Below are positions 1-7,502 of a stretch of DNA of 15,530 bases, one piece after another. This stretch comes from an uncultured Lachnospiraceae bacterium (GTDB lineage Bacteria; Bacillota; Clostridia; Lachnospirales; Lachnospiraceae). Within the stretch, counting starts at the first letter, position 1. Every line of letters starts with the position of its first letter. The notes beneath the pieces were generated by a model that was given only the letters and a program-made list of their open reading frames with translations, did not search any database and was not told the DNA's origin. The stretch is taken from positions 28,747-44,276 of the forward strand of contig CAJTPO010000038.1 in assembly GCA_910578115.1 (NCBI GenBank). Direction: 5' to 3'. The translations under genes and the position numbers were made by a program.

Positions 1-10
1 AAAACACACA

Positions 11-50
11 AAAAAGTAACCGCCTCAAACCAGAATGCGGTTACTTTTTT
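11..50. terminator. Bidirectional rho-independent terminator
   Basis: The arms AAAAAGTAACCGC (11-23) and GCGGTTACTTTTT (37-49) are perfect reverse complements around a 13-base loop. A run of seven T follows on the plus strand, and the A-rich left flank gives a T-rich tail on the minus strand, so it could stop transcription both ways. It probably ends a gene lying left of the window and insulates the tetR region. Confidence 0.85.
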
Positions 51-162
51 TGTAACATAATTTTGCGGATGTCAAACGTATTTTGTTGAGTAAATTGCTC
101 TATAAATTTTTCAATGACTGTGCTACTGTTAAGTTGTATTTATCCATTGGAGGAGATGCTGT

Positions 163-748
163 ATGACAAGGAAAGAACAAAAGGAAGCCAGAAAAATACA
201 AATTATTCAGGCTACATTGGATCTGTTCGTGGAACGGGGATATTACGGAACCAAAACAAGCCAGATATCCAGGCGGGCGGGAATCAGCGAAGGGCTGCTG
301 TTCCATTATTTTCCGACGAAGGAAATTCTGTTAGAAGAACTGGTCAAGATCGGTCTGGAAGGCATGCGTACACCAATGCAGATCAACGCAGAGAATGGTT
401 TGGATTTTTTTATCAATTTACAAAAATGTTGTTTTCGCAGGTGGAAAAAATATTTTTATTGCAAAGATGTTTGTATTTATGGGGAATGTGGTGCAGGCTG
501 AGGACATACCGGAGAAACTTCGTAAGCTGGCAGCTTCGGTAGACACGATTGCATTTTGTCAAAACTGGGTGGAAGCCGGGCAGAAAGACGGAAGCATTCG
601 CAAGGGAGATGTCATGGCACTGTCAAATATGTACTGGTGTGCAATACATGGAATTATGGGACAGTATGCTCTGCGTCCGGAAATTCCGCTGCCGGAACCG
701 ATATGGCTGGCAGGTATGCTGCAAAATGACAAAGAACCAATTCATTAG
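163..748 (+). pseudogene. TetR/AcrR-family regulator broken by frameshifts
   Basis: The intact N-terminal part (163 to about 420) encodes a typical TetR helix-turn-helix: ATLDLFVERGYYGTKTSQIS, followed by AGISEGLLFHYFPTKEIL. This family binds operator DNA as a dimer and is released by a small ligand. The start ATG has a GGAGGAGA ribosome site at 149-156. The opening frame stops at 499-501, but a plausible ligand-binding domain (FIAKMFVFMGNVVQAEDIPE and onward) continues in another frame to the TAG at 746-748. The smoothest reconstruction passes through the third frame (TKMLFSQVEK), which implies two single-base losses: one near 420-426, beside an A5 run, and one in the A6 run at 445-450. This is either a real pseudogene or homopolymer sequencing error. 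The next gene begins 29 bases downstream, so the intact regulator probably controlled it and itself. Confidence 0.8.
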
Positions 749-777
749 AAAGCGTTTATTTGCGGAGGAAAACATGT

Positions 778-2286
778 ATGGAGGAAAATAGAAAGAAAAT
801 CGTAATCGTAGGCGGCGGCATCGCCGGACTGTCAGCCGGAATCTATGGAAAGCTGGCAGGATATGACGTGGATATCTATGAAAAAAATCCCGTTGCCGGC
901 GGGCAGTGTATGGGATGGAACCGTAAAGGCTGCCATATTGACAACTGTATTCATTGGCTGACCGGAACGAAGAAAGGGACAGCGCTGCGCAAAGTATGGG
1001 AAACAGTCGGGGCATTAGATGAACATACGGAATTTGCAGAGGGTGACAGCTTTTATACAAGCATCAAGGGGGATTTGCAGGTAACACTGTGGAAGGATTT
1101 GGAGAGGACGGAGGCGGAACTTCTCGCATTGTCCCCTGAAGATGAATCGGAAATAAAAAAATTCGTAGAGCATGTGAAATATGCAACGAAATGTGAAATA
1201 CCGGCTGAAAAACCTGTGGATGCTATGGGAATCATTGACTATATCCATATGGGGGCTTCCATGGCCGATATGCCAAAGGTGATGAAAGAATACGGCTCCA
1301 TTGATTTGGCGGATCTGTCCGCCAGGTTTAAACATCCTGCACTGCAGGCACTGTTTACCGATTATCTGCCCAAAGAATATGTTGCAAGTTCCTTTCTCGT
1401 TTCTTATGCCAGTATTGTATCCGGTAATGGTGAAATTCCAACAGGCGGTTCACTGGCAATGGTAAACCGTATGGCGAAGCGATTTCAGCAGCTGGGCGGC
1501 AATTTATACTGCAATGCTCCGGTTTCCCGGATTTTGATAGAAAACAGGAAAGCAACAGGAATTGAAACAGCAGATAAGAAAACAGTGTTGGCGGATTATG
1601 TAATTTCATCAGTGGATACGATGGAGATGTTTGGTAAATTAATCGGTAAAAAGTATATGGACGCTAAATGGCAGTCCTGTTACGCGGATAATAAAAAATA
1701 TCCTCTTTTCAGCGCCGTTCAGGCAGCATTTGTGGCAGATCAGGCAGCATATGATGGGAAAGGAACTGTTTTCTTCGATTGTCTTCCCTTTGAAACAGGG
1801 GGAAAGAGCGTGGAGAGAATTTCCGTGAAAAGTTATGAATATGAACCTGGATTTGCGCCGGCAGGGAAAATGGTGCTTCAAGTAAATGTCCCACAATTCG
1901 ATAAGGAATACTTATATTGGAAAGGGCTGACAAGGGAAGAATATGAGAGTCGGAAAAAGGCGGCGGTAAAGGCGATAGAGGAACGCCTGCTGACGCAGTT
2001 CCCCGGTCTTTGGGGACATATGGAATTTCTTGACTGCTGGACACCGCTTACTTACGAACGGTACTGTAACGCATACCATGGAGCATATATGGGCTTCATT
2101 ACGAGAAAAGGAATAAAGTCTTTCCGGGTAAAAGGAGTATTAAAGGGGGTAAAAAACCTGTATATTGCCAGTCAGTGGATTATGGCTCCGGGAGGACTTC
2201 CGGTAGCGGTAACGGCAGGAAAGTTTGCCGTGTGGCGGATTGCCCGAAAAGATAAAAGAATGTTACCAGGTTCTATGCTGGCATGA
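778..2286 (+). CDS. FAD-dependent oxidoreductase, phytoene desaturase (CrtI)-like
   Basis: The protein has 502 residues, a usual length for the CrtI/retinol-saturase-like flavin amine oxidoreductase superfamily. The N-terminus carries the dinucleotide-binding fold: GGGIAG at residues 12-17, then the ribose-binding acid E35 in DIYEKN and the AGGQCMGW segment at 40-47. The C-terminus has the second FAD-contact motif, LYIASQWIMAPGGLPVAVTA. No signal peptide is seen, so it is probably cytosolic. The start is ATG 778, preceded by GGAGGAA (764-770). A TTG at 760 in the same frame would put that ribosome site inside the gene and is rejected. Carotenoid-type desaturation is only the family name: no other carotenoid genes are nearby and the substrate is unknown. 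The broken tetR gene just upstream suggests a ligand-inducible two-gene operon, perhaps acting on a lipid or isoprenoid-like compound (inference). Confidence 0.85.
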   Translation: MEENRKKIVIVGGGIAGLSAGIYGKLAGYDVDIYEKNPVAGGQCMGWNRKGCHIDNCIHWLTGTKKGTALRKVWETVGALDEHTEFAEGDSFYTSIKGDLQVTLWKDLERTEAELLALSPEDESEIKKFVEHVKYATKCEIPAEKPVDAMGIIDYIHMGASMADMPKVMKEYGSIDLADLSARFKHPALQALFTDYLPKEYVASSFLVSYASIVSGNGEIPTGGSLAMVNRMAKRFQQLGGNLYCNAPVSRILIENRKATGIETADKKTVLADYVISSVDTMEMFGKLIGKKYMDAKWQSCYADNKKYPLFSAVQAAFVADQAAYDGKGTVFFDCLPFETGGKSVERISVKSYEYEPGFAPAGKMVLQVNVPQFDKEYLYWKGLTREEYESRKKAAVKAIEERLLTQFPGLWGHMEFLDCWTPLTYERYCNAYHGAYMGFITRKGIKSFRVKGVLKGVKNLYIASQWIMAPGGLPVAVTAGKFAVWRIARKDKRMLPGSMLA

Positions 2287-2309
2287 ATCACCGGAATATG
2301 AGAAAATGG

Positions 2310-2345
2310 ATAAGCCACTGTCGTCTTTGCGGACGGGTGGCTTAT
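2310..2345 (+). terminator. Possible terminator hairpin after the oxidoreductase gene
   Basis: ATAAGCCAC (2310-2318) pairs with GTGGCTTAT (2337-2345), and an inner CGTC/GACG stem (2322-2325 with 2332-2335) extends it across a small internal loop. It lies 24 bases after the stop codon. The tail is TATCGTTATCG rather than a solid T run, so termination efficiency is uncertain. Confidence 0.45.
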
Positions 2346-2402
2346 TATCGTTATCGTGCGGCAGCATGATGCGGCGAAGAAAAACCGGAACAGGCAGCAG
2401 GA

Positions 2403-2537
2403 ATGGGCCGGTATGATTTTACTTATGGAACGAGTCTGCACGTTATATTAAAAAGAGAAAAAGACTATGTACAGACAGGCTGGTATAAAGATGATAAGGC
2501 GGCACTGAAGAAGGCGATCATAAGAATGTTGGAATGA
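2403..2537 (+). pseudogene. Orphan 44-residue coding fragment
   Basis: The frame reads as an ordinary soluble protein (RYDFTYGTSLHVILKREKDY, then VQTGWYKDDKAALKKAIIRM) and stops at TGA 2535-2537. The same frame is open back to a stop at 2367-2369. No family was recognised. AGGA directly abuts the ATG at 2403, so there is no properly spaced ribosome site, and the frame follows a terminator-like hairpin. It looks more like the 3' remnant of a lost gene than a working small protein, but an independent small gene is not excluded. Confidence 0.3.
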
Positions 2538-2850
2538 CCATGTGTAGAGGCGTGTTATTATTGTGGTGGAGACAGAAAAGTGGCTGATAAGTTGACAGTA
2601 GTCAATATATTCGGAATTCAGATATGCCTATGCAGTATTTTGCTGTATGCCGTTTTTTCTGACGGCACCGTTTTATCATGGAAATTTGCTGTCTGGTAAA
2701 TCTGGTAAAATAGAATAGAAAAGAGTCACAGAAGATTTCTCTACGGCTGTATAAGAGCCGGCCTTTCCATAAAATCCAAAAAAATTTAGAAAAAAGCCGC
2801 ACATCTGCCGGGCTGTTCCGTTATACATTATGAGAGGAGTGATACGGGAC
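2538..2850. other. Non-coding stretch upstream of the sigma factor gene
   Basis: No convincing gene was found here. It holds a TGCCGT/ACGGCA hairpin (2648-2653 with 2662-2667), a TTGACA box at 2592-2597 without a good -10 partner, and a 9-base direct repeat TCTGGTAAA (2692-2700 and 2701-2709) running into TAAAAT (2706-2711). A short CGGCT/AGCCG hairpin lies near 2744-2760. The promoter of the sigma factor operon should be in this stretch, but no single candidate stands out. Confidence 0.5.
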
Positions 2851-3345
2851 ATGCCCATGGATCCGGGGGAACAGTACGACAGGATTTACCGTTACTGTTA
2901 TTTCAAACTGCATAACAGAGAACTGGCTGAGGATATCACGCAGGAGACATTCCTGCGTTATCTGGAAAGATACCGCTGCGATTCGGCACAGGAGGCCCTG
3001 CGGTGTCTGTACACGATCGCGGGGCATCTTTGTGTGGATGCGTATCGAAGGCGCAGGGACGTGCCGCTGTCGGAGCTTTCGGAAAAGAGGGCGGACGAGA
3101 GTTTGTTTTGCAGCGAAGAAGCAGGAGCCTGTGAAGCGGAGCAGACCATCAGCCGCCTTGCGGTCCGTGCGGCGCTTAACGGGCTGCAGGAAGAAGAAAA
3201 GGAACTCCTGTTGCTGCGCTATGTGAATGAAGTTCCGCTGCAGACGATCGCGAAGATTCTGGGGATTTCCAGATTCGCGGCATACCGCAGAATTATGAAC
3301 GCATCCGGAAAACTGAAGGAAAATCTGCGAAGGGAGGGATTTTAG
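2851..3345 (+). CDS. ECF-type RNA polymerase sigma factor
   Basis: A small sigma-70 family protein of about 164 residues with only regions 2 and 4, as in extracytoplasmic-function sigma factors. Region 2 is seen in YDRIYRYCYFKLHNRELAED followed by ITQETFLRYLERY, the core-binding and -10 recognition helices. Region 4 is seen in LQEEEKELLLLRYVNEVPLQ and TIAKILGISRFAAYRRI, the -35 binding helix-turn-helix. The start is uncertain. ATG 2851 is chosen because AGGAG (2834-2838) precedes it at 12 bases; ATG 2830 in frame has no ribosome site, and ATG 2857 is also possible. The stop codon touches the ATG of the next gene, so the two are almost certainly co-translated. That arrangement is typical of a sigma factor with its anti-sigma partner. 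It probably directs transcription of its own operon (inference). Confidence 0.88.
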   Translation: MPMDPGEQYDRIYRYCYFKLHNRELAEDITQETFLRYLERYRCDSAQEALRCLYTIAGHLCVDAYRRRRDVPLSELSEKRADESLFCSEEAGACEAEQTISRLAVRAALNGLQEEEKELLLLRYVNEVPLQTIAKILGISRFAAYRRIMNASGKLKENLRREGF

Positions 3346-4278
3346 ATGGAAGGAAAGAGCTGGGAAAAGAAGCGGCAGAGGAACCTGACAGGGAAACGGA
3401 TAAAGAATCGGATAAAGAGCCGGAAAAAAAATGTGCTGCAGGAAGAACTGCAGCGCGCATTTGCGGCTCCAAAACCACAGCACAGGGAAGCATTTCTGCG
3501 ACAGCTTTCCGAACGGTCTTTGGAGATTGAACAGTCCGTAGGAACAGAACAGTTTTTGAAAACAGAACGGTCCGCGTCCGACACGGAAAGCGCAGCCTGG
3601 CCTGGCCAATGGGTAGACGCAGGACTGCCGGCCTTTGTGCTCTCGCAGATCACATATATCAGCAAAGGGATCTGGTGGCTGTCGGCTGCGGTTTTTGCGG
3701 CGGCCTGTCTGTTGGCGGCCGGTCCGGGGATGGCGGGAGACAGAAACCAGAGTCAGGTAATATGGGGGATTTCGGCTCTGGCACCGCTGTTGGCCATGAC
3801 CGTGATCGCGGAAAGCGGACGGTCGCAGAGCTGTCAGATGGCGGAGCTGGAGATGGCGACAAGGTTTTCCTTAAGGAGTGTGGCGCTGGCAAGACTGGGG
3901 ATTCTTGGGCTGGAAAATCTGGGGATGCTTATCCTGTTTGTCTTTATGGGAAGGGGAGGAGACGGCGGCGGTCAGGGCGGCAGTATGGTACAGGCCGGAC
4001 TTGGTATTTTGCTGCCTTATCTGCTGACCAGCTTTCTGGGTCTGCGGATCGTCCGCAGCTTCCGGGGACGGGAAGCGGTTTACTACTGTTTTGGCATGGC
4101 GGCCTGTATCAGTATCCTGGTCTTCATGATGCCTGATCATATGCGGTATCCGGAGCAGGAGAGAAACCTGCTCTGGTGGGCGGCGGGAACGTTTGCGCTT
4201 GGTGTGGGGACGGTAAAGCAGTATGTCCGGTTAGTGGGAGATACGGTGGAGCTGGTGTGCGGTTTATACAATTCGTAA
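3346..4278 (+). CDS. Six-helix membrane protein, possible anti-sigma factor
   Basis: 310 residues. A very basic N-terminus (residues 1-30) is followed by a soluble segment with the stretch ELQRAFAAPKPQHREAFLRQ (34-53). About six hydrophobic segments then follow, near residues 108-127, 138-156, 183-203, 214-236, 244-262 and 274-290, with a glycine-rich loop at 202-213. The ATG directly follows the sigma factor stop codon, with AGGGAGGGA at 3331-3339 as ribosome site. A cytoplasmic N-terminal domain plus helices, encoded right after an ECF sigma gene, fits a membrane-anchored anti-sigma factor, but no zinc-binding HxxxCxxC motif was seen. It could instead be a transport subunit of the ABC system that follows. 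The gene appears richer in G+C than the two-component genes to the right. No named family was recognised. Confidence 0.7.
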   Translation: MEGKSWEKKRQRNLTGKRIKNRIKSRKKNVLQEELQRAFAAPKPQHREAFLRQLSERSLEIEQSVGTEQFLKTERSASDTESAAWPGQWVDAGLPAFVLSQITYISKGIWWLSAAVFAAACLLAAGPGMAGDRNQSQVIWGISALAPLLAMTVIAESGRSQSCQMAELEMATRFSLRSVALARLGILGLENLGMLILFVFMGRGGDGGGQGGSMVQAGLGILLPYLLTSFLGLRIVRSFRGREAVYYCFGMAACISILVFMMPDHMRYPEQERNLLWWAAGTFALGVGTVKQYVRLVGDTVELVCGLYNS

Positions 4279-4280
4279 AG

Positions 4281-4320
4281 TTCGTATGATGCTGGATGAA
4301 TTCGTATGATGCTGGATGAA
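4281..4320. repeat. Perfect 20-base tandem duplication
   Basis: TTCGTATGATGCTGGATGAA occurs twice in direct contact (4281-4300 and 4301-4320), two bases after the stop codon of the membrane protein gene. The copies are identical, which suggests a recent slippage duplication. Confidence 0.95.
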
Positions 4321-4334
4321 CTGACATTGCACTG

Positions 4335-4386
4335 GGAATTTAAGAACGGAATTTAGGAACGGAATCCAGGAACGGAATTTAAGAAC
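4335..4386. repeat. Four tandem 13-base repeats before the ABC ATPase gene
   Basis: Four head-to-tail units lie at 4335-4347, 4348-4360, 4361-4373 and 4374-4386: GGAATTTAAGAAC, GGAATTTAGGAAC, GGAATCCAGGAAC and again GGAATTTAAGAAC. A fifth partial GGAA runs into the ribosome site at 4391-4396. The consensus is GGAATYYARGAAC. The array ends 16 bases before the ATPase start codon. Confidence 0.95.
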
Positions 4387-4402
4387 GGAAAAGGAGACGG
4401 AA

Positions 4403-5125
4403 ATGGAACTGGTGATCGATCGATTGACGAAACAATATAGAAACCGTATCGCAGTGGACCGGGTGAGCGTGAAGATGCAGCAGGGCGTGTACGGTCTTCT
4501 GGGAGCCAACGGAGCCGGCAAGACAACGCTTATGAGAATGCTGTGCGGGATTTTGCGGCCCACCGGCGGTACGGTGGCTTTTGACGGCATGGATGTGGGT
4601 GAGGAGGCCTACCGTGCCGTGCTGGGGTATCTGCCGCAGGATTTCGGCTATTATCCGGAGTTTAACGCCACGGATTTTCTGCTGTATCTGGCGGCGTTAA
4701 AAGGAATCCCGCGGGCGCAGGCAAAGAAGAAGGCGGCAGAGCTTTTGGAGCTCGTGTCGCTGCAGGAGAGCCGGCGTAAGAAGATCAAAACCTTTTCCGG
4801 GGGGATGAAACAGCGGCTGGGCATCGCACAGGCCCTGCTCAACGATCCTCAGCTGTTGATTCTGGATGAACCGACGGCGGGGCTGGATCCGAAGGAGCGG
4901 GTGCGTTTCCGGAATCTGATCGGGCGTCTGGGGAAGGACAGAGTGGTGCTTTTGTCTACCCATATCGTCTCTGATATTGAGCATATTGCAGACCAGATCC
5001 TGATGATGAAAGCGGGGCGGCTGATCTATCAGGGCGGCTGGGATGAGGAGATGGGAGATCTGGAAGCATTTTATCTCAGCCAGTTTGCGGAGGAAGAGGG
5101 GGAAATGAAAGATGCGGAATCATAA
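4403..5125 (+). CDS. ABC transporter ATP-binding protein
   Basis: A 240-residue ABC ATPase that powers an ABC-2 type exporter at the inner face of the membrane. All nucleotide-binding motifs are present: Walker A GANGAGKTT (34-42), Q-loop Q79 in YLPQDFGYY, signature SGGMK (132-136), Walker B LLILDEP (151-157), D-loop GLD (160-162) and switch H187. The start has AAGGAG (4391-4396) six bases upstream. It resembles the CcmA-type ATPases of drug, bacteriocin and sodium exporters, so the substrate cannot be named. The downstream permease gene overlaps its 3' end by 14 bases, so the two proteins are probably made in balanced amounts. Translation may depend on the tandem repeats just before it (inference). 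Confidence 0.93.
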   Translation: MELVIDRLTKQYRNRIAVDRVSVKMQQGVYGLLGANGAGKTTLMRMLCGILRPTGGTVAFDGMDVGEEAYRAVLGYLPQDFGYYPEFNATDFLLYLAALKGIPRAQAKKKAAELLELVSLQESRRKKIKTFSGGMKQRLGIAQALLNDPQLLILDEPTAGLDPKERVRFRNLIGRLGKDRVVLLSTHIVSDIEHIADQILMMKAGRLIYQGGWDEEMGDLEAFYLSQFAEEEGEMKDAES

Positions 5126-6329
5126 TTTGGGGACACTCTATTGCTATGAAATGAAAAAGATCATGAAACGAAAGCTCGTCTGGGCGACAATGTTTGTCTG
5201 TCTTGTGGGAGTGATCGTGGCTGTCTGCAGCGGTCTGATGGGTAATTATTATGTGGATGGAGAATTTCGGGATACCCATTATCACATGTATCAGGTGGAC
5301 CGGCAATATATGGAAGCGTTGTCCGGCAGAGTGGTGGATCAGCAGCTGCTTACACAGATGGAGGAAGCCTATGCCATGATTCCGCCCGGGGCAGAGCGGT
5401 ATACGTTGACGGAAGAGTATCAGACTTATGCGCGGCCTTACAGCGAGATCTTCAACCTGGTACGCACATGGACGGGAATGAAGATGGAGGAGGTGAAGGC
5501 GTGGGAAGCGGATGAGCAGGCGCTTTACAGGATGCGGCAGGAGAATCTGGAAAAGGAATGGCAGGATGCAATGCTCACGGAGAAGGAGAAGGCGTTCTGG
5601 CGGGAAAAGGAAGCACAGATCGACAAGCCGGTCACCTATCTGTATTATGACGGGCTGGGGAGATGCGCGGTTCATTTTGTGCCGACGATCGGTGTTTTGA
5701 CGCTTTTGTTTGTGGCGGTCAGTCTTTCGGGGATCTTTGCGGAGGAGCATACCCGCAGGACGGATCAGCTGATCCTGACCGGGGCCAAAGGGAAAAGCAC
5801 CGCATACTATGCAAAAATTCTGGCGGGTATCAGTTTTGCGGCTTTGGGAACGCTGGTGATGGAGACGCTTACGGTCATTCTGGCATTGAGCCTGTATGGT
5901 GCAGGAGGATCTGAAGCTGCTTTTCAGCTTGCCTATGCAGGATATTCTTATCCGCTGACGGTGGGGCAGGCATGTCTGATCGAATATGGGATCATACTTG
6001 TCACTGCCGTAACAGGGGGCGTGTTTGTGATGGTCCTGTCGGAGGTGATGCACAACAGTCTTGCCACGCTGGCGGTCTGCAGCGGCTGGATCATTGCCGG
6101 TATGATGATCCATATACCGGAGCAGAGCCGGATGCTCTGTCAGATCTGGAACTGGCAGCCTTCTAATTTTCCGGCAGTCCAGAATATTTTCGATGAGAGG
6201 ATGATTCCGCTGTTTGGGCGGTGTCTTGTCTCCTGGCAGATCGTGCCGGTACTGTACCTGTTCTTTGCCCTTTTGGCTGTGGCTTGGGGAATACGGGTCT
6301 ACAGGCGGTATCAGGTTTCGGGGAGATAA
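5112..6329 (+). CDS. ABC-2 type transporter permease
   Basis: 405 residues, the membrane partner of the preceding ATPase. Hydrophobic helix 1 is at about residues 23-42. A large, charged, probably extracytoplasmic region (43-185) follows, then about five more helices near 188-209, 235-262, 287-310, 317-334 and 375-394. The segment IFAEEHTRRTDQLILTGAKG (208-227), just after the second helix, is typical of ABC-2 permeases of this type, probably forming the cytoplasmic coupling region. The ATG lies inside the ATPase gene and uses the AGGGGGAA stretch near 5097-5104 as ribosome site. The exported substrate is unknown. With the sigma factor and putative anti-sigma gene in front, export in response to envelope stress or an antimicrobial peptide is a reasonable guess only. 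Confidence 0.88.
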   Translation: MRNHNLGTLYCYEMKKIMKRKLVWATMFVCLVGVIVAVCSGLMGNYYVDGEFRDTHYHMYQVDRQYMEALSGRVVDQQLLTQMEEAYAMIPPGAERYTLTEEYQTYARPYSEIFNLVRTWTGMKMEEVKAWEADEQALYRMRQENLEKEWQDAMLTEKEKAFWREKEAQIDKPVTYLYYDGLGRCAVHFVPTIGVLTLLFVAVSLSGIFAEEHTRRTDQLILTGAKGKSTAYYAKILAGISFAALGTLVMETLTVILALSLYGAGGSEAAFQLAYAGYSYPLTVGQACLIEYGIILVTAVTGGVFVMVLSEVMHNSLATLAVCSGWIIAGMMIHIPEQSRMLCQIWNWQPSNFPAVQNIFDERMIPLFGRCLVSWQIVPVLYLFFALLAVAWGIRVYRRYQVSGR

Positions 6330-6344
6330 GCTGTCAAACGGCAG

Positions 6345-6365
6345 TTGCTCGATTGCAGATCGCAA
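6345..6365. other. Weak hairpin between convergent genes
   Basis: TTGCTCGAT (6345-6353) pairs with ATCGCAA (6359-6365) with one bulged T. It sits in the 48 bases between the convergent stop codons of the permease gene and citC. No T run follows on either strand, so a terminator role is doubtful. Confidence 0.25.
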
Positions 6366-6377
6366 AGAAAAGTTTGA

Positions 6378-7460
6378 TTAATAATGTACTACGTCTTCTG
6401 AACGTGAAATCCGCTCGATGACAGGTAATGCTTCATCGCTTTGAAAATAGTCCAGGGTGGATTTTGGTACAAGCCCGGTGACTGCACTGAAATTTTGTTC
6501 TTTCAGATACTGACGGACTCTGGAGGCACTGATGGGACATCCGTCTGATTCTTTCCGGGGAACTATAACACAGTTGATGCCGACAGCCGGGAGTTTGTCT
6601 GCCATAATCTGATTGTATATCCGGGTTACCTGACTATAGGGTTCATCTCCTACATAACGGCTGGTGATGGATAAAGCTTTGGCGATTTTAGTAAAGACGG
6701 CCAGGTCTAATTTTGCATGGCTTTGGATAACTGCTTCTTCCTCTTTCAGAAAGTAACCGGGAAAGGTGGCCTTGCTTATGATGTATGGGCCGCTGTCATG
6801 ACAGATTACATTAGGAAGATGGGCAATCCCTTTCAATGCCAGATTTTTCCGGACAGAAAAGGGAATCAGGCTGGTGTCTTCGCTTAGAAGGAACAAATGA
6901 AGTACGTCACAACGGGCGGCAGCCGTTTCTACAAGGTATTGATGGCCGAGAGTAAAGGGATTGGCATTCATAACAAGCGCGGCTGAGTTCGGGACTTTCT
7001 TTTGCGGACACAAAGGCATTCCTGGGAGGGCGGTATCTGTTGCCAGAGCCAGGGCCTTAAGGTAATCGGCAAAGCCGTTTCTTCGATTTTCCATAAATAC
7101 GAGAACGTCATCCACGCGGGCGATTTCATAAAAACCCAGGTCTTCAAAGAAAACCGCAGATTTCATTTTAGCATAGAGAAACAGTCTGACATTGCCGCGC
7201 GCATACTGTACTTCGATGAGATGTGTGAGGATTTCATTTAACAGGCCTTCCCCCTGATGGGCTTTGCTGACTGCAAGACAACGGAGCGTGCTGCCGAAAC
7301 AGCTTCCCGTGGCGATGATATGTCCATCGCTGTCGTACATGGCACAGGTATAATCAAGATGAGCCTCTCGTTGGAGGTCTTCCTGCGAAAGCAGGGCATC
7401 AATCTTCGCCAGACCGATGCGGTCGGTGGGTTGGATTTGAGAGATGAAATAGTCTGACAT
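6378..7460 (-). CDS. citC: [Citrate (pro-3S)-lyase] ligase
   Basis: CitC activates citrate lyase in the cytosol by acetylating the thiol of the prosthetic group on the acyl carrier subunit CitD, using acetate and ATP. The 360-residue protein has the family architecture: an N-terminal GNAT-like domain (about 1-125, with AVSKAHQGEGLLNEIL at 63-78) and a C-terminal nucleotidyltransferase domain. The latter has the HxGH-type motif in MNANPFTLGHQYL (164-176), GDEPYSQVTRIYN (271-283) and ISASRVR (310-316), equivalent to the ISSTxxR box. The start at 7460 is chosen because GGAGG (minus strand, 7466-7470) precedes it by five bases; the in-frame ATG at 7472 would overlap that site. It lies 42 bases downstream of citXG, probably in one transcript. 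The citDEF genes for the target enzyme are not present in the window. Confidence 0.95.
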   Translation of the reverse strand: MSDYFISQIQPTDRIGLAKIDALLSQEDLQREAHLDYTCAMYDSDGHIIATGSCFGSTLRCLAVSKAHQGEGLLNEILTHLIEVQYARGNVRLFLYAKMKSAVFFEDLGFYEIARVDDVLVFMENRRNGFADYLKALALATDTALPGMPLCPQKKVPNSAALVMNANPFTLGHQYLVETAAARCDVLHLFLLSEDTSLIPFSVRKNLALKGIAHLPNVICHDSGPYIISKATFPGYFLKEEEAVIQSHAKLDLAVFTKIAKALSITSRYVGDEPYSQVTRIYNQIMADKLPAVGINCVIVPRKESDGCPISASRVRQYLKEQNFSAVTGLVPKSTLDYFQSDEALPVIERISRSEDVVHY

Positions 7461-7502
7461 TTTTACCTCCATATGTCGAAGCGTTTACACATACTGACTG
7501 TT

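Noticed and set aside
2592..2597. TTGACA, a perfect -35 consensus upstream of the sigma factor gene.
   Set aside because: No acceptable -10 box lies 16-18 bases downstream (AATTCA at the right distance), so it is not called as a promoter.
2821..3609. A 262-codon minus-strand frame over the sigma factor and membrane protein genes.
   Set aside because: The plus strand encodes a clear sigma factor with both conserved regions; the antisense product is low-complexity and matches nothing recognised.
5076..6365. A 429-codon minus-strand frame antisense to the ABC-2 permease gene.
   Set aside because: Its translation is rich in His, Arg and Pro with no family resemblance, as expected for the shadow of a real gene. 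The plus-strand frame has a ribosome site and proper membrane helices.
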